A DNA stretch of 64,000 nucleotides from Triops longicaudatus (Eukaryota; Arthropoda; Branchiopoda; Notostraca; Triopsidae): positions 124,001 through 188,000 of the forward strand of contig JAGQDJ010000125.1 in assembly GCA_022885665.1 (NCBI GenBank), in the 5' to 3' direction. Each line of letters begins with the position of its first letter. The stretch's first letter is position 1. The notes under the pieces are model-generated. The model was not told the DNA's origin, searched no databases, and saw nothing but the letters and a program-made list of their open reading frames with translations. The position numbers were made by a program, and so were the translations under genes. Shown here in pieces: positions 22,401-34,938 of the stretch.

Positions 22401-25400
22401 TGCTCCGGACGGGGCGGGGGCGGCGAAGCGGCTCCCGCGGGTCCTCTTCGTTGCCTGGTCGTCAGAACAAGACGTCGCGGAATGGACATAATAATCACCA
22501 CGTCGTCCAGACTCATTCGGGTCACGTCAACCAAGTTTACCGCTAGGATCTCGTCGCCAACCTAATTAAGAGTGTTAAATAAGAAGTTATAGACTACTAT
22601 TTCGTAAATACAGAGTAGACTTTTCTAGTTGCTTAGCTTTTTCTTAAGCTTTATTGGACCTTTTTCCTTCTGGGTGCTCTTTAGCTTAAGAATTTGAGCA
22701 TTGTTAAGCCTCGTTAAATCTTCAAAATATTAAAAAGAGTACGTCAAGCTAAAGAAAAGGGAATAGTCAATATTTTATAACGAAAAGAGGAATTTTTTTA
22801 AAAGACTTTTTATGTAGCATTTTTTCTTGTGGAACTCAAGGCCCCTTTCTAATTTTCCGCTGTTTTCGAGAGCGGAACGGAGCTGTATGAGGCTATTTTA
22901 CGCTACAATGCAATTTCTTATGCATTGTGACGCTTCAGCTACGAATGAGACTGGAATCAACATGGCAAACAAGATTGTGTGACGTCAGCGTTAATTAATT
23001 AATGTTTTTCTCGTTCTTAAGGAAAAGAGATTAAGCCCACAGCAAGGCAAAACGCAATGCCAAGCCTAAGTAGTAACCAGGAAACACGAAACAATGACTA
23101 AATATATCGTGGGTAACAGAATGCACTAGACACCGTAAAATACCCTTGGCTAACACCGTGGGCAGTTTGGGTCAAGGCTGGTTAAGCGAAGATACTAGAT
23201 TTAACGTAATAAACTCAACTTTTTTGTTAATTGGCGACTAATTCTGAACAGTAGTTAAATAATGGTTATCAGTGGTCATAACATGTATTAATACCTTTGA
23301 ATATACCCTGTAAAATCTGAAGTTGACTGTAAATCCCATTGCATCGTTACCGTCGGCGTCCCACACTAAGTATCGATATCGAGATAAGGTATCGGATTCG
23401 TAATTCGATTACAACCTGACCGCGTTGTTTACGCACGAAATAACCTGAGGATTTGTTACCCTAAGTTTAACCCACGGTTTATTTCTTACATAGCAAAAGC
23501 TTTTCAAGTTTGATTGCACACATATTAGGTTACTGAAATGTGAATATAGCGTGTTTTCTTTTCCAGAACACGACGGCCGAAAGAGATAAGGTCTTAAATA
23601 TTAACGCAAAATGGCTTTTCTAACCAGCCTTCATGCAGGCTTTATTGAGTCGATTTTTATAGCCAGCGAACGTTTCAGGTACGAAACATGCCTTATTTTG
23701 TGAATTTTATTAATATCATAAAGTCTGGAAAATATACATAAAAATAATTGTGTTTCTTACTCGTAAGCAACCGGAATTGTAGACAGCGCTTTCCAGAGCG
23801 ATGCGCGAAATAAAAACACCATCTCCCCGATCAATACCGTTGCCTTCGCGGATGTATAAGCCCAACGTCTGTCCTGGACGCTTTACAATTTCCACGAAAT
23901 GGACGGCGTGCTTAGGGTCCTTTTTTATTTTATTTTTTTTTTAAGACCAGCAGAGAGATACATCCGCAACCGTCGAGAAAAATAAGAGAATACTGTTAGC
24001 CAATGTCCTCGTGGATGCGACTTAGCTTGTTTCTCGGAAAAATATGTTCGTATATATTACTGAAAAATGTGGAGAAAAACAAACTCTTTTAACCTGCAAT
24101 GCTAAAAAGCGGCGCGCAGCTTCCGATGCAGTACGACCCATATGTCTTGGATCCAATAATCGTACCAGCATGTCTCCACGTCGTTCCACAGCATCCAAAG
24201 CTGCAGCCGTGGTTGCATCATGATCGTTCTCTATCGTCTCCAATTGCCGAAAGATCTCTGTGGAAATCCCGCTGACCTAGAACATTCCGAGAAACATTGT
24301 GAAAAGATGCCTTCTTCAGAACTCCTTCATGCTTCTAGCTAAAATAAAATGAAAATTCTTTTATCTCTTTACACATCTTCCTTGATGCGTTAACACACTC
24401 AAGAATAATTGTGTGCGAGTTTTGTTTTGTAACTTACTTCACATTTTAATACAAACACACTTAACACAAAATAGACATAAAGATTTACAAATTTATTTTA
24501 ATTATTTTTTATTTATTTTCTTTTATTCATTTACTTCCTTTTATTTTCATCTTTTTATATTTTTTTCAAAAATGTTAGTACCCTAAAATCTCACTATGAT
24601 GGACTTTATATTTTGGTACGTTATAACGAGACTTATATAGGTTGTTAATACCCGACATGAGTTGGTTAAGCTCGATTTAGGCAATATGTGTGAAAAGCTC
24701 ATTCGTAACATCATAAAAGTAGTCTTTGTACATTTTAATCTAAAAGATCCATCATCGTGTAACGCCACACGGGCTTTTAATTTAATGAATTAGGCAAGAA
24801 AAAGGATAATATTGCTTTGAAATTCTACTGCTTCCACTTTGCTGGGTAATTTCGCTTTGAGATTCCGTGCTAATAAATAATACTCAAGCAAAGGGAGCAG
24901 CCGGTGTCTTTTTTCCTCCAATCCCCTTCCTCTCCCTTTCTCAAATTCGTTTAAGCCACTTCGCATACGTGAGCCACTTACGAAAACTTAGCACACAAGA
25001 TTTTCCTCGTAACCCAATTGATCAGCATGACTTTTAAATCGAATATTCTTACATAAGCACGATCTATCAATTACCGTAACATTCCAAACTTCCCTTCCTT
25101 TTCGTTCCTTCCTTGAGTATAACTATTGTTATACATCGCTTTTTAGTTACCTTAAGTCTGGCTTAGGAAATATTGCTAGATATTGCCTTGTCGTGTATTA
25201 GTATTGTAGCTACTGCTATGGAGCTATTGTTAATAGTCTATGTATTACTGTGTAACAATAGTCACGTCATAGTAATAACAAACTCTTCAAAAGTATTGCA
25301 ATAAAAATGAAGCGTTTTTTCTCTCTGTGTCCGCGTAAAAATCCTTTAGAAATTGTTTATCGTGTGATATCCTTTTGCAGTGGCGAGCATTCGTGTGTGT

Positions 25401-25734
25401 ATTGAACAAAAGGAGTGCAAAAGGGTCTTAGCCATCGAATCAATGACGGTGTTGTTCGTTACAAAGTTCGCGAGAAAAACAAAAAAAAAAAGCCCCAGTA
25501 TTTGCTTCCCTTTCTTTGCCTTACTTTTCGGAAGTCGCTTTGCACTACCATGGAAGGTGGTTCGCGTGGTCTCGTGCCAGCCATGGGATGCGGCTGCTGT
25601 GAAGATGGGGGCGCTGCTGCAGAAGGGGCGGAGCCGGGTCCTGGCCCGGGTCCGGGTCCGGGGGTGGACGACGCCGTGGAACTGCCTTGGCGCCGAGGAC
25701 TGGCGGCCATCTCCGCACTCTGCTCCCGTCCCTC
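16439..25734 (-). CDS. Syd-1 / RhoGAP100F, presynaptic PDZ-C2-RhoGAP protein
   Basis: Exons in transcript order: 25734-25525, 24276-24094, 23919-23761, 22561-21022, 20398-20220, 19782-19584, 19263-18851, 18465-17962, 17717-17522, 17415-16439, all in phase. Counting from the internal Met at 25710 it is 1,511 aa. Exon 2 has the family's VSGISTEIFRQLE stretch. Exons 3-4 form a PDZ domain (TLGLYI ligand loop, GDEILAVN). Exon 4 is a long disordered linker. Exons 7-8 form a C2 domain, and exons 8-9 a RhoGAP domain with GLYRLCGS, whose Arg (about residue 1031) is the catalytic finger, and NKMTPQNLAISFGP. The tail has proline-rich SH3-type motifs (PPLPPRP, PPLPPRRP). In flies and worms Syd-1 acts early in presynaptic active-zone assembly. 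The coding start is unsettled: the first listed exon has a good acceptor (pyrimidine tract, CAG-type end), so at least one exon lies further 5'. Confidence 0.92.
20104..20203. repeat. Two tandem copies of a 50-bp unit in a Syd-1 intron
   Basis: The unit starting CTACGTGTTTTCATTAC at 20104 is repeated from 20154 with about three substitutions. Copy 2 ends 17 nt from the donor of the exon ending at 20220, so it lies at the 5' end of that intron on the transcribed strand. Confidence 0.85.
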
Positions 25735-28700
25735 CTTGAGGAGAAAAAGAGAAGACCAAGACATAATGTTAAAGAGGGGTATTTTCTCGCACCAGACGAG
25801 TCCAAACATCAAAACGATCAATTCCATGAGAGAGAGAGAGAACAATTCTCGGACTGCAATCTTGAGAACCGTGAAGCCTTGACTGTTTCTAACTGAATTG
25901 ATGAAGTCTGGCTGCAGCACCCAGTAAAATCCCAGTGACGTACTTCTTTCCGTGCTCGCCACATTTTCATGGCTGAAGCGTTGCACACGACTTGGAGGTT
26001 GGGAGGGAAGCAAGTTTTAATCTTCTTGAAAGAATTGATTCAAAAACGGCAAAGACAACGAGCTACGTAAGTAACCTGCTAACGACTGTCGGTAACGTAA
26101 GTTCGGAAAGGGGAGACTTGTAAACGAGGGAATATAAAGGGCGCAAACGCGATATATATGACTAAAGTCTTTTGCGTTGGCATGATGGTGTACTCATGAT
26201 TCATACCCATTGCATGGCAGATTTCCCAGGTTGGGTTACAGTTGGATGCCGGATCAAGAACTACACTTAACTCCGAAGGAAAAAAAAATACAATTTCTCA
26301 AACTACCATTTTACGTTTTCAAAATCAGGTACAATGGTCAGTGTTTCGTTTACTATTGATTTCCAGACCATGATCCCTAAGACTGAGCAAAACAATGGGG
26401 TTTAACTCCTTTACAATTGACAAGATTTTAATCATATTTATATTATATATTTATATGTATGATATGTAATTAATTATAATTTTTTTATTATATAGGTCAG
26501 TAATTTAATATATTTGGACTTAATTTAAGTAGTAATTCACAGCGACAATACGTGTGTACAAATACCTAAAATTTAAAAGTTCGTTATTTTCTCACGCGAC
26601 TTCCTTTCTGAGGGAAACGGTTAAACCGAGCATAGACTTACTAGGGGGTATGTTTTGATTTACGATAGGTTTTCAGGTGTCACAACTGGGTGTAATTACA
26701 GGGTAAACTTGACTTCCGAGTGATTTTGGATAAAAAATGCTGCCTTTTTTGGGCAATGGAGATAAAAGAGAAACTGTTTTAAAGTTTTTGCTCTCTTGGT
26801 CTCGAATGACCAAAAACATGGGGTTAATACAACTGTTAAGCTGTTTTTCAAGATCTCTTATCGGGAATTGTTATTATCCTGGACAACGCTATCTACTAAA
26901 AACTTGGCGACACAAAAGATAAAAGAAACCGTGATTGAGTCATTTGATCTATAATCAAAACTGCGATGCTAGTTTGCTAATTTGCTGAACGAAAGAGAGT
27001 TAATCTGTAATCGTTCTTGAGCATATTTTTAGAATGTACAAAGGATCTTGCTGTGAGCTTGACATTTCTTACAAAAGGACGCCAGAAAAAAAAGTTTTCT
27101 ATGCAGGCTCAATTAAATGGAGATGTCAATAAATCATTTCTTACATTATCAATATTACATTAAAATTTAAAGTACGATTCACAAAAGGAAAATCACGCTT
27201 CACAAAAGGATTTATCACGAAAACGCACAAAATTCACAACAACAAACTGGGAAAGCATTGAAAGGTTATTTACGCACGCTTACATCAGATGGCTCTGATG
27301 ATCAAGATCCAATCAATCTGAAACTTTCTTTCTGAAAAGACCCCAGAGAAACGCGGTTAATTACGAGCTATCTTCCTATATCTTCGTTGCAGTCATTTGC
27401 TCCTATCGCTCCCCATTTTTATTTCACATTTTATTTCAGTTCCTAACAGTTTATGTCTATTTTTGTGCCTCCTATAAAATATTGAATGTTCCAAATGGTT
27501 GCAGACAATTCCGGGCAGAAATACAGAAATAGGAGGATAAAAGAAAACGTCTCGCCAGCACACGAAAGGTCATAAGGTTCGCGGGGATGCAGTGCAATGC
27601 AAGAACGTGGGGTCTGTGCAACCACTAGTGGGCGTGTATATTTTTATGTGGGGGGAAATGCGTGGAAGACAATTTGGAAAGAGACTTAAAAATGGAACGA
27701 TGTAATGGGTGAGCAAAAGGTCAACAGGCTAGACCAAAATTATGTAATCCTGGCGATTTAACATGGATTTTTAACAGATCCGCTGCGAAAAGGCATCTAT
27801 CAGGGTTTTCACAACCGACTGCAGCCAAAGCGGCTCCAATCAGGCTAGCTTCCGAGGAGCCAAGCCGGCAGACTGGGCGATAATCGATAGAACAAGACGT
27901 GTACGGCGTATGCCGTTGGTATGTAGTTTTAATTTGGAACACAAGGCGGAAAAGTTGAGGTGAAATGGGGAAAGCTTTATTAAAAGGTGATTTTATTTTT
28001 TTAATTCTTTTTTTTTGCCCTTAGGCCTTTTTAAGGAACCCTTATAGAAATGATAAGGCGTGGTTTCAAAGAGTCGTTCTGGGAGCATTCAAAGCATTGT
28101 AGGTCATAAAGAGGCGTGTCTACCGCCCCGAGATCTTAATATTAACTGCGATGGATTTCCTCCCACCTCTACTGCATACCGGCGCCATCTGTGGGTCGTT
28201 TTGTAACGTGACAATGAATTGGGGTGTATGCTTAATGTGCGGTCTTAGTTTGTGACTCAATGATAGTTCCTTTTTTCTTTCTTTTGTCGCCAACGTGTAT
28301 CAAAGACATGTTGACAAGGAAGAGCTGCCCATTTGGGAGGTAAGCTTTGGTCTGGTAAATCGATGACAAAACCGTTGCGTCCGTTTCACATGAACGAAAC
28401 ACACACTCGCGTTTGCCCTCAGGGTGAACAGAACACGGGCAAAAACTGCCGCTTTCTCTCAACTTGAAACGCTTGAAATGCCTTTTCAAATCTTTTCAAC
28501 GCTTTTTATCACACAGTTTAGTCGTCCTATACCCACCCGCAGGTTTCAATGAAGTAAAACGTGACTGTACAATGTAGAGAAGTGAGATCAAGCGCATTTA
28601 TAGTTCTGTAGGAATACCGTATTCCAGAACACATATTGAGCGATGTTTTGGTGTTCAAGGCCATGAGTATATTACGTATACGGGAAGCATTTGTCTAACG

Positions 28701-30574
28701 AAAAGTTAAATCACGTGTTTGTATTTAAATATGTGCGTATTTCTGTATTTCTGCTGCAAGTGGATTTGAGTTAAATACTATCCATGTACTGAAGTTTATT
28801 TAGAAAAAAATAATTTTACACTGTGTAATTTAGTAATAATCAATTACACAGGAATTAATTTTTAAAAATGTAATATAACACAAAATAGAGGTAAATTAAA
28901 CTCGCGAGATAAGTTAGTTTCCCTCCGTTTAAACTCAGACAAACTCTTCCAGAAAATCTATTTTCTCGCAACAGTGTTTTCTTTACTCCATTTTTCTTGG
29001 ACTTGAGCTTTGCATCCCACAGGAGAGTCACTTTGTTTCCCCTAATTTCTCCACAATGTCATTTCAAAGTCTGGAGTACCGATCGCCCCAAACTTTAGTT
29101 TCCCAAGTTTAACCCAAGTTTGGCTACCAATTTCTAATTTGGTCATTTGTCGTTTCAGTTTATATTTCGTGGAATCATCCGTCTTTGCTGCAATGCTCGG
29201 GTAAATCAAGCTTTCCGGGGAATTCCAAACTAAAACCGAGATTTAATACTCCTGCGAAAGGATACGACAAACTTCCGAAGTACATTCGCAGAATTCCGGA
29301 AATAGCAACAAACTTTACTAAATACTCTAACATTCTCGATAAAAAAATCTTATTACATTTACAATATTCGGCTTAAATTAAAAGCAAGAGTATATTCTTC
29401 TAAAACGTGCTATTTACAGAAAATGTGTAAATACTTTGAATGTAGGGTCATATCGATCCAAGGAAACACGCTTAGCAATTTCCGGATTCCTTAGCGCTCT
29501 TGTTTATCGCAGGAAGAACGATTACGTCGCTAGGTCAGTCAAAATACGCGCTTTCTTGAAATATTGCTGACAGCTTTTGTCATTTACTGTGAGAAATCGT
29601 CCGCTTACTTTTCATTGTTGTCAATTTCTATGTCAAAATATTCGCCAGGTAACGTAGTAAGCTATCGCTTTTACGCATGAGAACAAAATCAGTCATGAAA
29701 CTCAGAGAGGCTATTAATTACGCTATATCGATTCATAAGCTATCGTCAGTGCCATGTCGCAAACTATGTTATTCTGAGACTGTAATCTGCACCGGATGTC
29801 TGCATTCCTGAATTTCTCTTCCATCAAGATTTGCAAGCAAGCAAACTTTGAGGGGATTTCCCAAGCGCGTTTTGTCATATTCCGGTAAAACCACGACTCC
29901 ATTGTAGCGCAAAGTTCAGCAGGACTTACTTTCAGAATGGCAGAAATTGCTTGTTCTGCGGTCGTAAACAACATCAACAATACTTATAAAAAATACTTTA
30001 TAGCAGAAAAAAACGTTTATGACTTAGCTCCTTTGATGCATATCCAAGTCACATGGAATCACGAAATATTGCTTTATTTTTTCTCTCAGAGTTTGCTTAA
30101 TTTCGCCAATTTTTGGCTTATTTTACCTAGCAAGCAGTGAAATTTATTACTCAAGATTCCCTAGAATCTTATGTCAAAAACTTTCAAGAAAATTTGCCCG
30201 AATTCTCGTGTAGAAAATAAAACGCCCCCACTTCCGTTCGAGAAAGGGGGCTTTCGTCTTTGCGTGTTGGTGGTTCAGGATTTAGGGCCACCGGGCTTGA
30301 ACGGAACGTAATATCTTGCTGGAGGAATGGCATTTATAAGGTCAATCCCTCGTCTCCGCCCCATTCCACAAAAGGGAGAATAAAATACAAAGCTTTCTTT
30401 AAAAAACATGCTCAGGTCAGAAAAAGAACTAACTAACTCTCTGCTTTTTAAGAGATGGGAGTTAAAACGGAAGGAAGGAAGAAAGCAAGCGATAGAGGCC
30501 TCCTGAAAAAAAGGCCAAAATAAAAACGGAAGGAGGCTCATGCATGGGCCGTATTGATCTAACAAGAACCACAC
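25735..30574. other. Non-coding to my eye; probable first large intron of Syd-1
   Basis: AT-rich, with scattered short open frames (for example 27721-27942 and 28232-28489 on the minus strand) that have neither motifs nor matching splice sites. If the candidate 5' exons are real this is intron. Confidence 0.45.
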
Positions 30575-30694
30575 CTTAGTTCTTCGGTTGTTGGTGCTGG
30601 AGAGCTCTTGAGTAGTGGCTGCTCCTCCAGCTCTAGGAGATCCGGTGAAAAATTGATGCAGGATCGACCCTGGACCGTGCAGTTTGGGTTTCAT
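30575..30694 (-). CDS. Candidate 5' coding exon of Syd-1 (first-exon form)
   Basis: An ATG at 30694 opens 40 codons ending AAG before a GTGTGG donor at phase 0, matching the phase-0 acceptor of the exon at 25734. Codon content is balanced and GC is higher than the surroundings (GSILHQFFTGSPRAGGAATT). The frame stays open upstream through an AG at the right phase, so it may be an internal exon. The donor is weak and I recognise no homologue, so this is a proposal from phase and composition only. Confidence 0.35.
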
Positions 30695-33600
30695 GATTGG
30701 GGAGAAAATTTCCCAAGACTCACCACAAAAAGAGCATTCACACACCAAACGGTTTCTTTTCTCTTCTTTTATGTCTTGCGTGTCTGTTTTTTCTTAAAAG
30801 CATAAAAAGTTTCTCTTAGCGTAAAATGCGTAACAAATTCGTAAAAGGCGCAAGAAATTCGAAAAATGCAGCATTTTTTTGAGAAATGGAACTCCATGCG
30901 TCCATTTTCACGCACTTCCAGACAAGCGAAAGCAAATTAGGTAAATGTTTCAAACTTAAATGTGCAATTCGGGGGGGTAAGCAAAAGTGGATGTTTAACA
31001 TCACGCTGTGGGAATGTTTGTGCCTGTATTTTTCTGCGTGATTGAAGTTACATGCGGGTAAAGGGAGCGATCAGCACTACCCACTTTGTCATCGTAGCCG
31101 AGTGGAATCTTGCAGAACCAACGGTCAAAGGGAATTCTACGACACTTGCCCACGTCGCACATGACATTCGCGCTTGACAGTTAAAAGAGATTCTTCCCGG
31201 GCTCACTACCACACACTCCGGCTTCTCAATCCATATCGGGTCGTTTCAACTTTGCCTTTCAAGAGTCATCTTTGCACGCTTTTTTGAAAAGCTCCATTTT
31301 TTCTTTCTTTTAGCTCTTTTTTTCGGCGCAAAATGCTAGACAAGCTAAGAGGCACTAGTACATCCTGAGGTCCAGCACCGCGGGCCAAGAAACGGATAAG
31401 GGAATGAAGGGGGGAAAAAGTGTTGCTGCAAAAGTATCACGCCTACTTTAGGGAAAGTACCAAAGTCCCCCCTGTGGATTTTACGACATCCACATTTGCT
31501 GTTCAAGTCCCCAACCCGCAAAGGGAAAGAAATGTAAGGGAGGAAAAAAACACATACACAACCACACAGAGAACCGGCACGACGCCAAACAACTATACCG
31601 AAGCTGCTGCTGCTACTACGGCCGCTGCTGGCTAAGGGATGAAGGCTAGAGGGGGGGCGCCCTAGCTGAAGCGACAGCGAAAAGAGGAGGAGCCTCGGCG
31701 AAGAGGGGTCCAGCGATAACCCGAACCCCTTCGTCCACCACCCTCCCACCACCCTCCATTTCAGTTTACAGGGTGGCGGGAGTCGCTTGTTGCCTTACCA
31801 AGCGGCATTGCCGGCTCTTCTCGATGCCGGGATCGATGTGACGAGAAATCTTAGCCTCGGCGTCCCCCACACTCCCCTTTTTGCCTTTCAACCCTCCCTC
31901 GGCCTCCCTTTCTGTTTGTGTATCTTAGATTAAGTGCAAAAAGTTCTATCAATATTTCTAGTACGGGCACACGAATTTATGCCAAGTGAGAATGTCAGTT
32001 TTTTTCGCGTTGGTGGTCTCATTAAGGAGGTTGATGGGGGGAGAAGCGGGTTACGGAGCACATGGAATAAGTAGGTTGAGCCTAACGTGGTGTGCTACGT
32101 TTCTCACGCGGCGCTGGACGTGGAACACGCCCCTTACGCACACGCCAATTAAGTAATCACGTTATATGCTTTGTAGGCACCGAAAATAGGCTAAGAGTCG
32201 AGCCTACTATAACCACGCCTCTTTTATTAGCTGGAATTCCCATTGACCCTGGTATTAGAAGTAGCTATGTGAAATTTATCTTGCACCTTATGCACGGTAC
32301 AGTAAATCTGAATTATAGCGGAACAAATAAAATACCGCCGAATCTTGCAGTAATAAACCCTGTTGTAAGGAACTGTAAGGTATAGTAAATACCTTGTAGA
32401 AAAACCTTTTTCTATACTTTTTTTAGAAAGTGTCTGATACACTAAATTTCGCATTTATCAAACAGTTTCCTGATCTGAGAAGGCTCGTTATAGAGTTATT
32501 CCTCCTGTCTGTGAAAGAAACGAAGCCTGAATGAAAATAAACTTAATTGTTATTTTAAAAAATGAACATAGAAGTCAGAAAAAAAGGAAAAATAAAAATA
32601 ACCAAAAAGTCAGAGACTAAGAAGCAGGGTGCGTTCTGCATATGATTTTATTTCAGGGACTTTTTGTGTTTTGACAATATATTTAGAGTAGATAAAAAAT
32701 GGACACAATACTTTTCAATAAAAGAAGACGTCAACAGGCGAAGCCTTCACCGGCAACGCAAGCGCTAAGGTAAGAACAACACAATAAATTTCAAAAAAAT
32801 ACGAACGAGCTCTTGACTTAAAAGAACGATATTAGCGTGAAGAATGGATAAAGAAGGATTTGAAGGGTACGTGCTTGAGGCTTAAAACCATGCCAATTAC
32901 AAGTGAGAGAATCCGAGCATTTGAGCTGAATTTCCTTCAACAAATCATTTTTCTAACAGATTATCTCATTGCGGCTTAAAACGACGTAAGCTGCTGTGAA
33001 AAGCTTCAATGCCTAAGCTTTGAAAACAAGAAAATTCTGTGGTTATGTCAACAATGCAGACATATTTTAATGCAATGCTTCCAACGATATATACTGTATT
33101 TGTTGCGAGATAGATTTCTGTAAATTTCTGCAGTGAAACCAATATTCAATTAATAGATTTTGTCAATACTTAAAACAATAAACAACGACCAAATCCAAGT
33201 CAAAGTAAATTATTAAAATATTGCGCATAAAAATCGAGACAATATCGTGTAAAAAGCTATTTTTCCTTTACAATATGTTTAGAGTTTTATGCTTGGACCT
33301 GAAAAAATGTTCCGTTTATGTGAAGTTCTCTATGTTAGACGCTATTTTTACGATGTGTAACTCGAAAACTCAAAATCTGTCCCCTATAGCGGACAAATCA
33401 TTATACAAGAGTTCGTTATAAAGAGGTTATACTATAGTATATTTACTATAATGTACAGTAAGATTCGACATCTTGTTCATTTACTTAAGATAATAAGAAA
33501 TAATTTAGTCAACGAGCTAGTATTTTTCTAGCTTTCTGTAGAATTTTCTTTGGAATTATTTAGAAACAAAATTTCTTTGTAACTCGTCTTTTACACTGTA

Positions 33601-34785
33601 TAAAAAATCTTACGTGGAGTTTATCGGATTAGAAAGACACTTTGCCAGAATTTCTTGAAAGTTATCAGGATATTTCTTCTCAGGGAAGTTATAGCAATTG
33701 GAAGAAGAAGAGGAGGAAGACCTGACAGCGTCGACAACGTCGGAGATCAATACGTGGGAGGACGAAATGAGGGCGTCAGAAGAATGAAAGGGAAGAGAGA
33801 AACGAGGGTACAAAATGCAGGCTAGAGAGGAAGAGATATGGAAAGGGAGAGAGAGCAAAGAGAAGAGAGAAATGAGCTAGAGAGCTGGCTGGCGACTTTT
33901 CTCCATATTTATATTTTTATATTTGCTAGGTTTTTTCTCAGCAAATAAGAGCCACCGAACCAAACATTGCTTTGGGGCCGAAGAAACGGAACGCAAATCC
34001 CAAAGAGTAAATATCTCTTTCCGTAGTTGGCTCGTCTTCTCAAAAGAATGTCTTCACTTACGATGAAGGATTAGAAGAACGTACTTTCCTCGCTAGATGG
34101 CACGTGAAAGCCGTTACCCACTTAGCTGAATATCTGCAGCTATGCGATACCTAAAGCTTCTTACGAGGCAAACTTGGTAGACCACAGTTATGAGCAATGT
34201 AAGAAAATGTTGGACAGCTGTTATGACCCCAAGCGTGCGAAACTCAGCGAATGTTGGTATGCTTTTAGTAAATCATCGCTGGTTTTCCTTCCCCGTAGTA
34301 ACAGTGTCCAAACTAATGGATCTGTAGAGAATTTTTTTCTTCCATCCATTCGTAGAATTTATGTTCGTCGTTGCGGAGTAAAGAATAGCGCTCGTTAATG
34401 GATTTCTTAGACGCAGATTCTTTTTCAGACTTTACTTGGCATCCCAGTCGACTTTAATGTCTTTCACGCTTGTAGTCCCATTTGTCTCTCTAGATGTCGT
34501 TAGTTGGCGCTTTAAAGGAGTCCAGCTGGGATAAGCTTGTGTTCAGTAACTTAATATACGAACTAACGAACTAACTTAATGTGCGTACTTCCTTTGACTG
34601 GCTTCAGCAATCATAGCTGATTCTACTATAATTACTATCTTTTATATAGAAACGTGTAGAAGGTCTGTACACATAAGTAACTGGAAGTCATTATACACAT
34701 GGCTCGTGGAAAGTTAGGTCTTTATTTGCTCAGAAGAAATGCTTCAATAATGTGGCGTATTTCGTAGAGCATCTATAGAATTTAC
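30695..34785. other. Non-coding; GC-richer stretch at about 31350-31800
   Basis: Mostly AT-rich. The 31350-31800 part is GC-richer, with poly-purine and poly-pyrimidine runs and gives long open frames by composition alone; it could be a promoter or untranslated exon. A pogo-like repeat end lies at 33375-33435. Confidence 0.35.
33375..33435. repeat. Pogo/Tigger-like inverted-repeat end
   Basis: GAGTTCGTTATAAAGAGG, preceded by GCGGACAAATCATTATAC, resembles the reverse complement of the 38696-38720 repeat end (CAGTAGAATTTCGTTATTAC). TTCGTTATAA followed by a CTACTG-like end is the usual shape of pogo/Tigger-type non-autonomous elements. No transposase frame was seen. Confidence 0.4.
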
Positions 34786-34938
34786 CTTTTTCCTGCCGCA
34801 ACAAAGCATGTCGGGACTTGGACGGTCCTCTGGGTCAGGTCTGACCGCAGGAATTGGGGGACCAGGACGCCGTCTTCGGGCGTCAGGAGCAGCCACCATG
34901 GAGTGCCTTCCGTTTTGTTGGGTGGTGGATGCTGCAAT
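34786..34938 (-). CDS. Candidate 5' exon of Syd-1 with MLCCGRKK start
   Basis: A pyrimidine-rich acceptor ends at 34939, and GTAAATTC is the donor after 34786. The 153 nt between are open in one frame for 51 codons and end at phase 0, which fits the exon at 25734. The encoded stretch is Pro/Arg-rich (RRRRPGPPIPAVRPDPEDR) and its last eight residues are MLCCGRKK (ATG at 34809-34807). A protein starting there would carry two Cys directly after the initiator, the layout of the palmitoylated N-terminus of GAP-43. Either that Met or the earlier one (codon 14) could be the start. I cannot tell whether this exon is an alternative to, or joins with, the exon at 30694. Confidence 0.5.

Noticed and set aside
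25415..25882. Pro/Gly-rich plus-strand frame
   Set aside because: Antisense of the GC-rich first firm exon of Syd-1, whose DFRK end and donor fit the next exon.
30275..30748. 157-codon minus-strand frame as a complete gene
   Set aside because: Only the 30575-30694 part looks coding and ends at a donor in phase with Syd-1; the rest is Phe/Leu-rich AT or GA-rich sequence without motifs.
31345..31752. 135-codon minus-strand frame
   Set aside because: Low-complexity Ser/Leu/Phe sequence from a poly-purine stretch; no splice partner, no domain.
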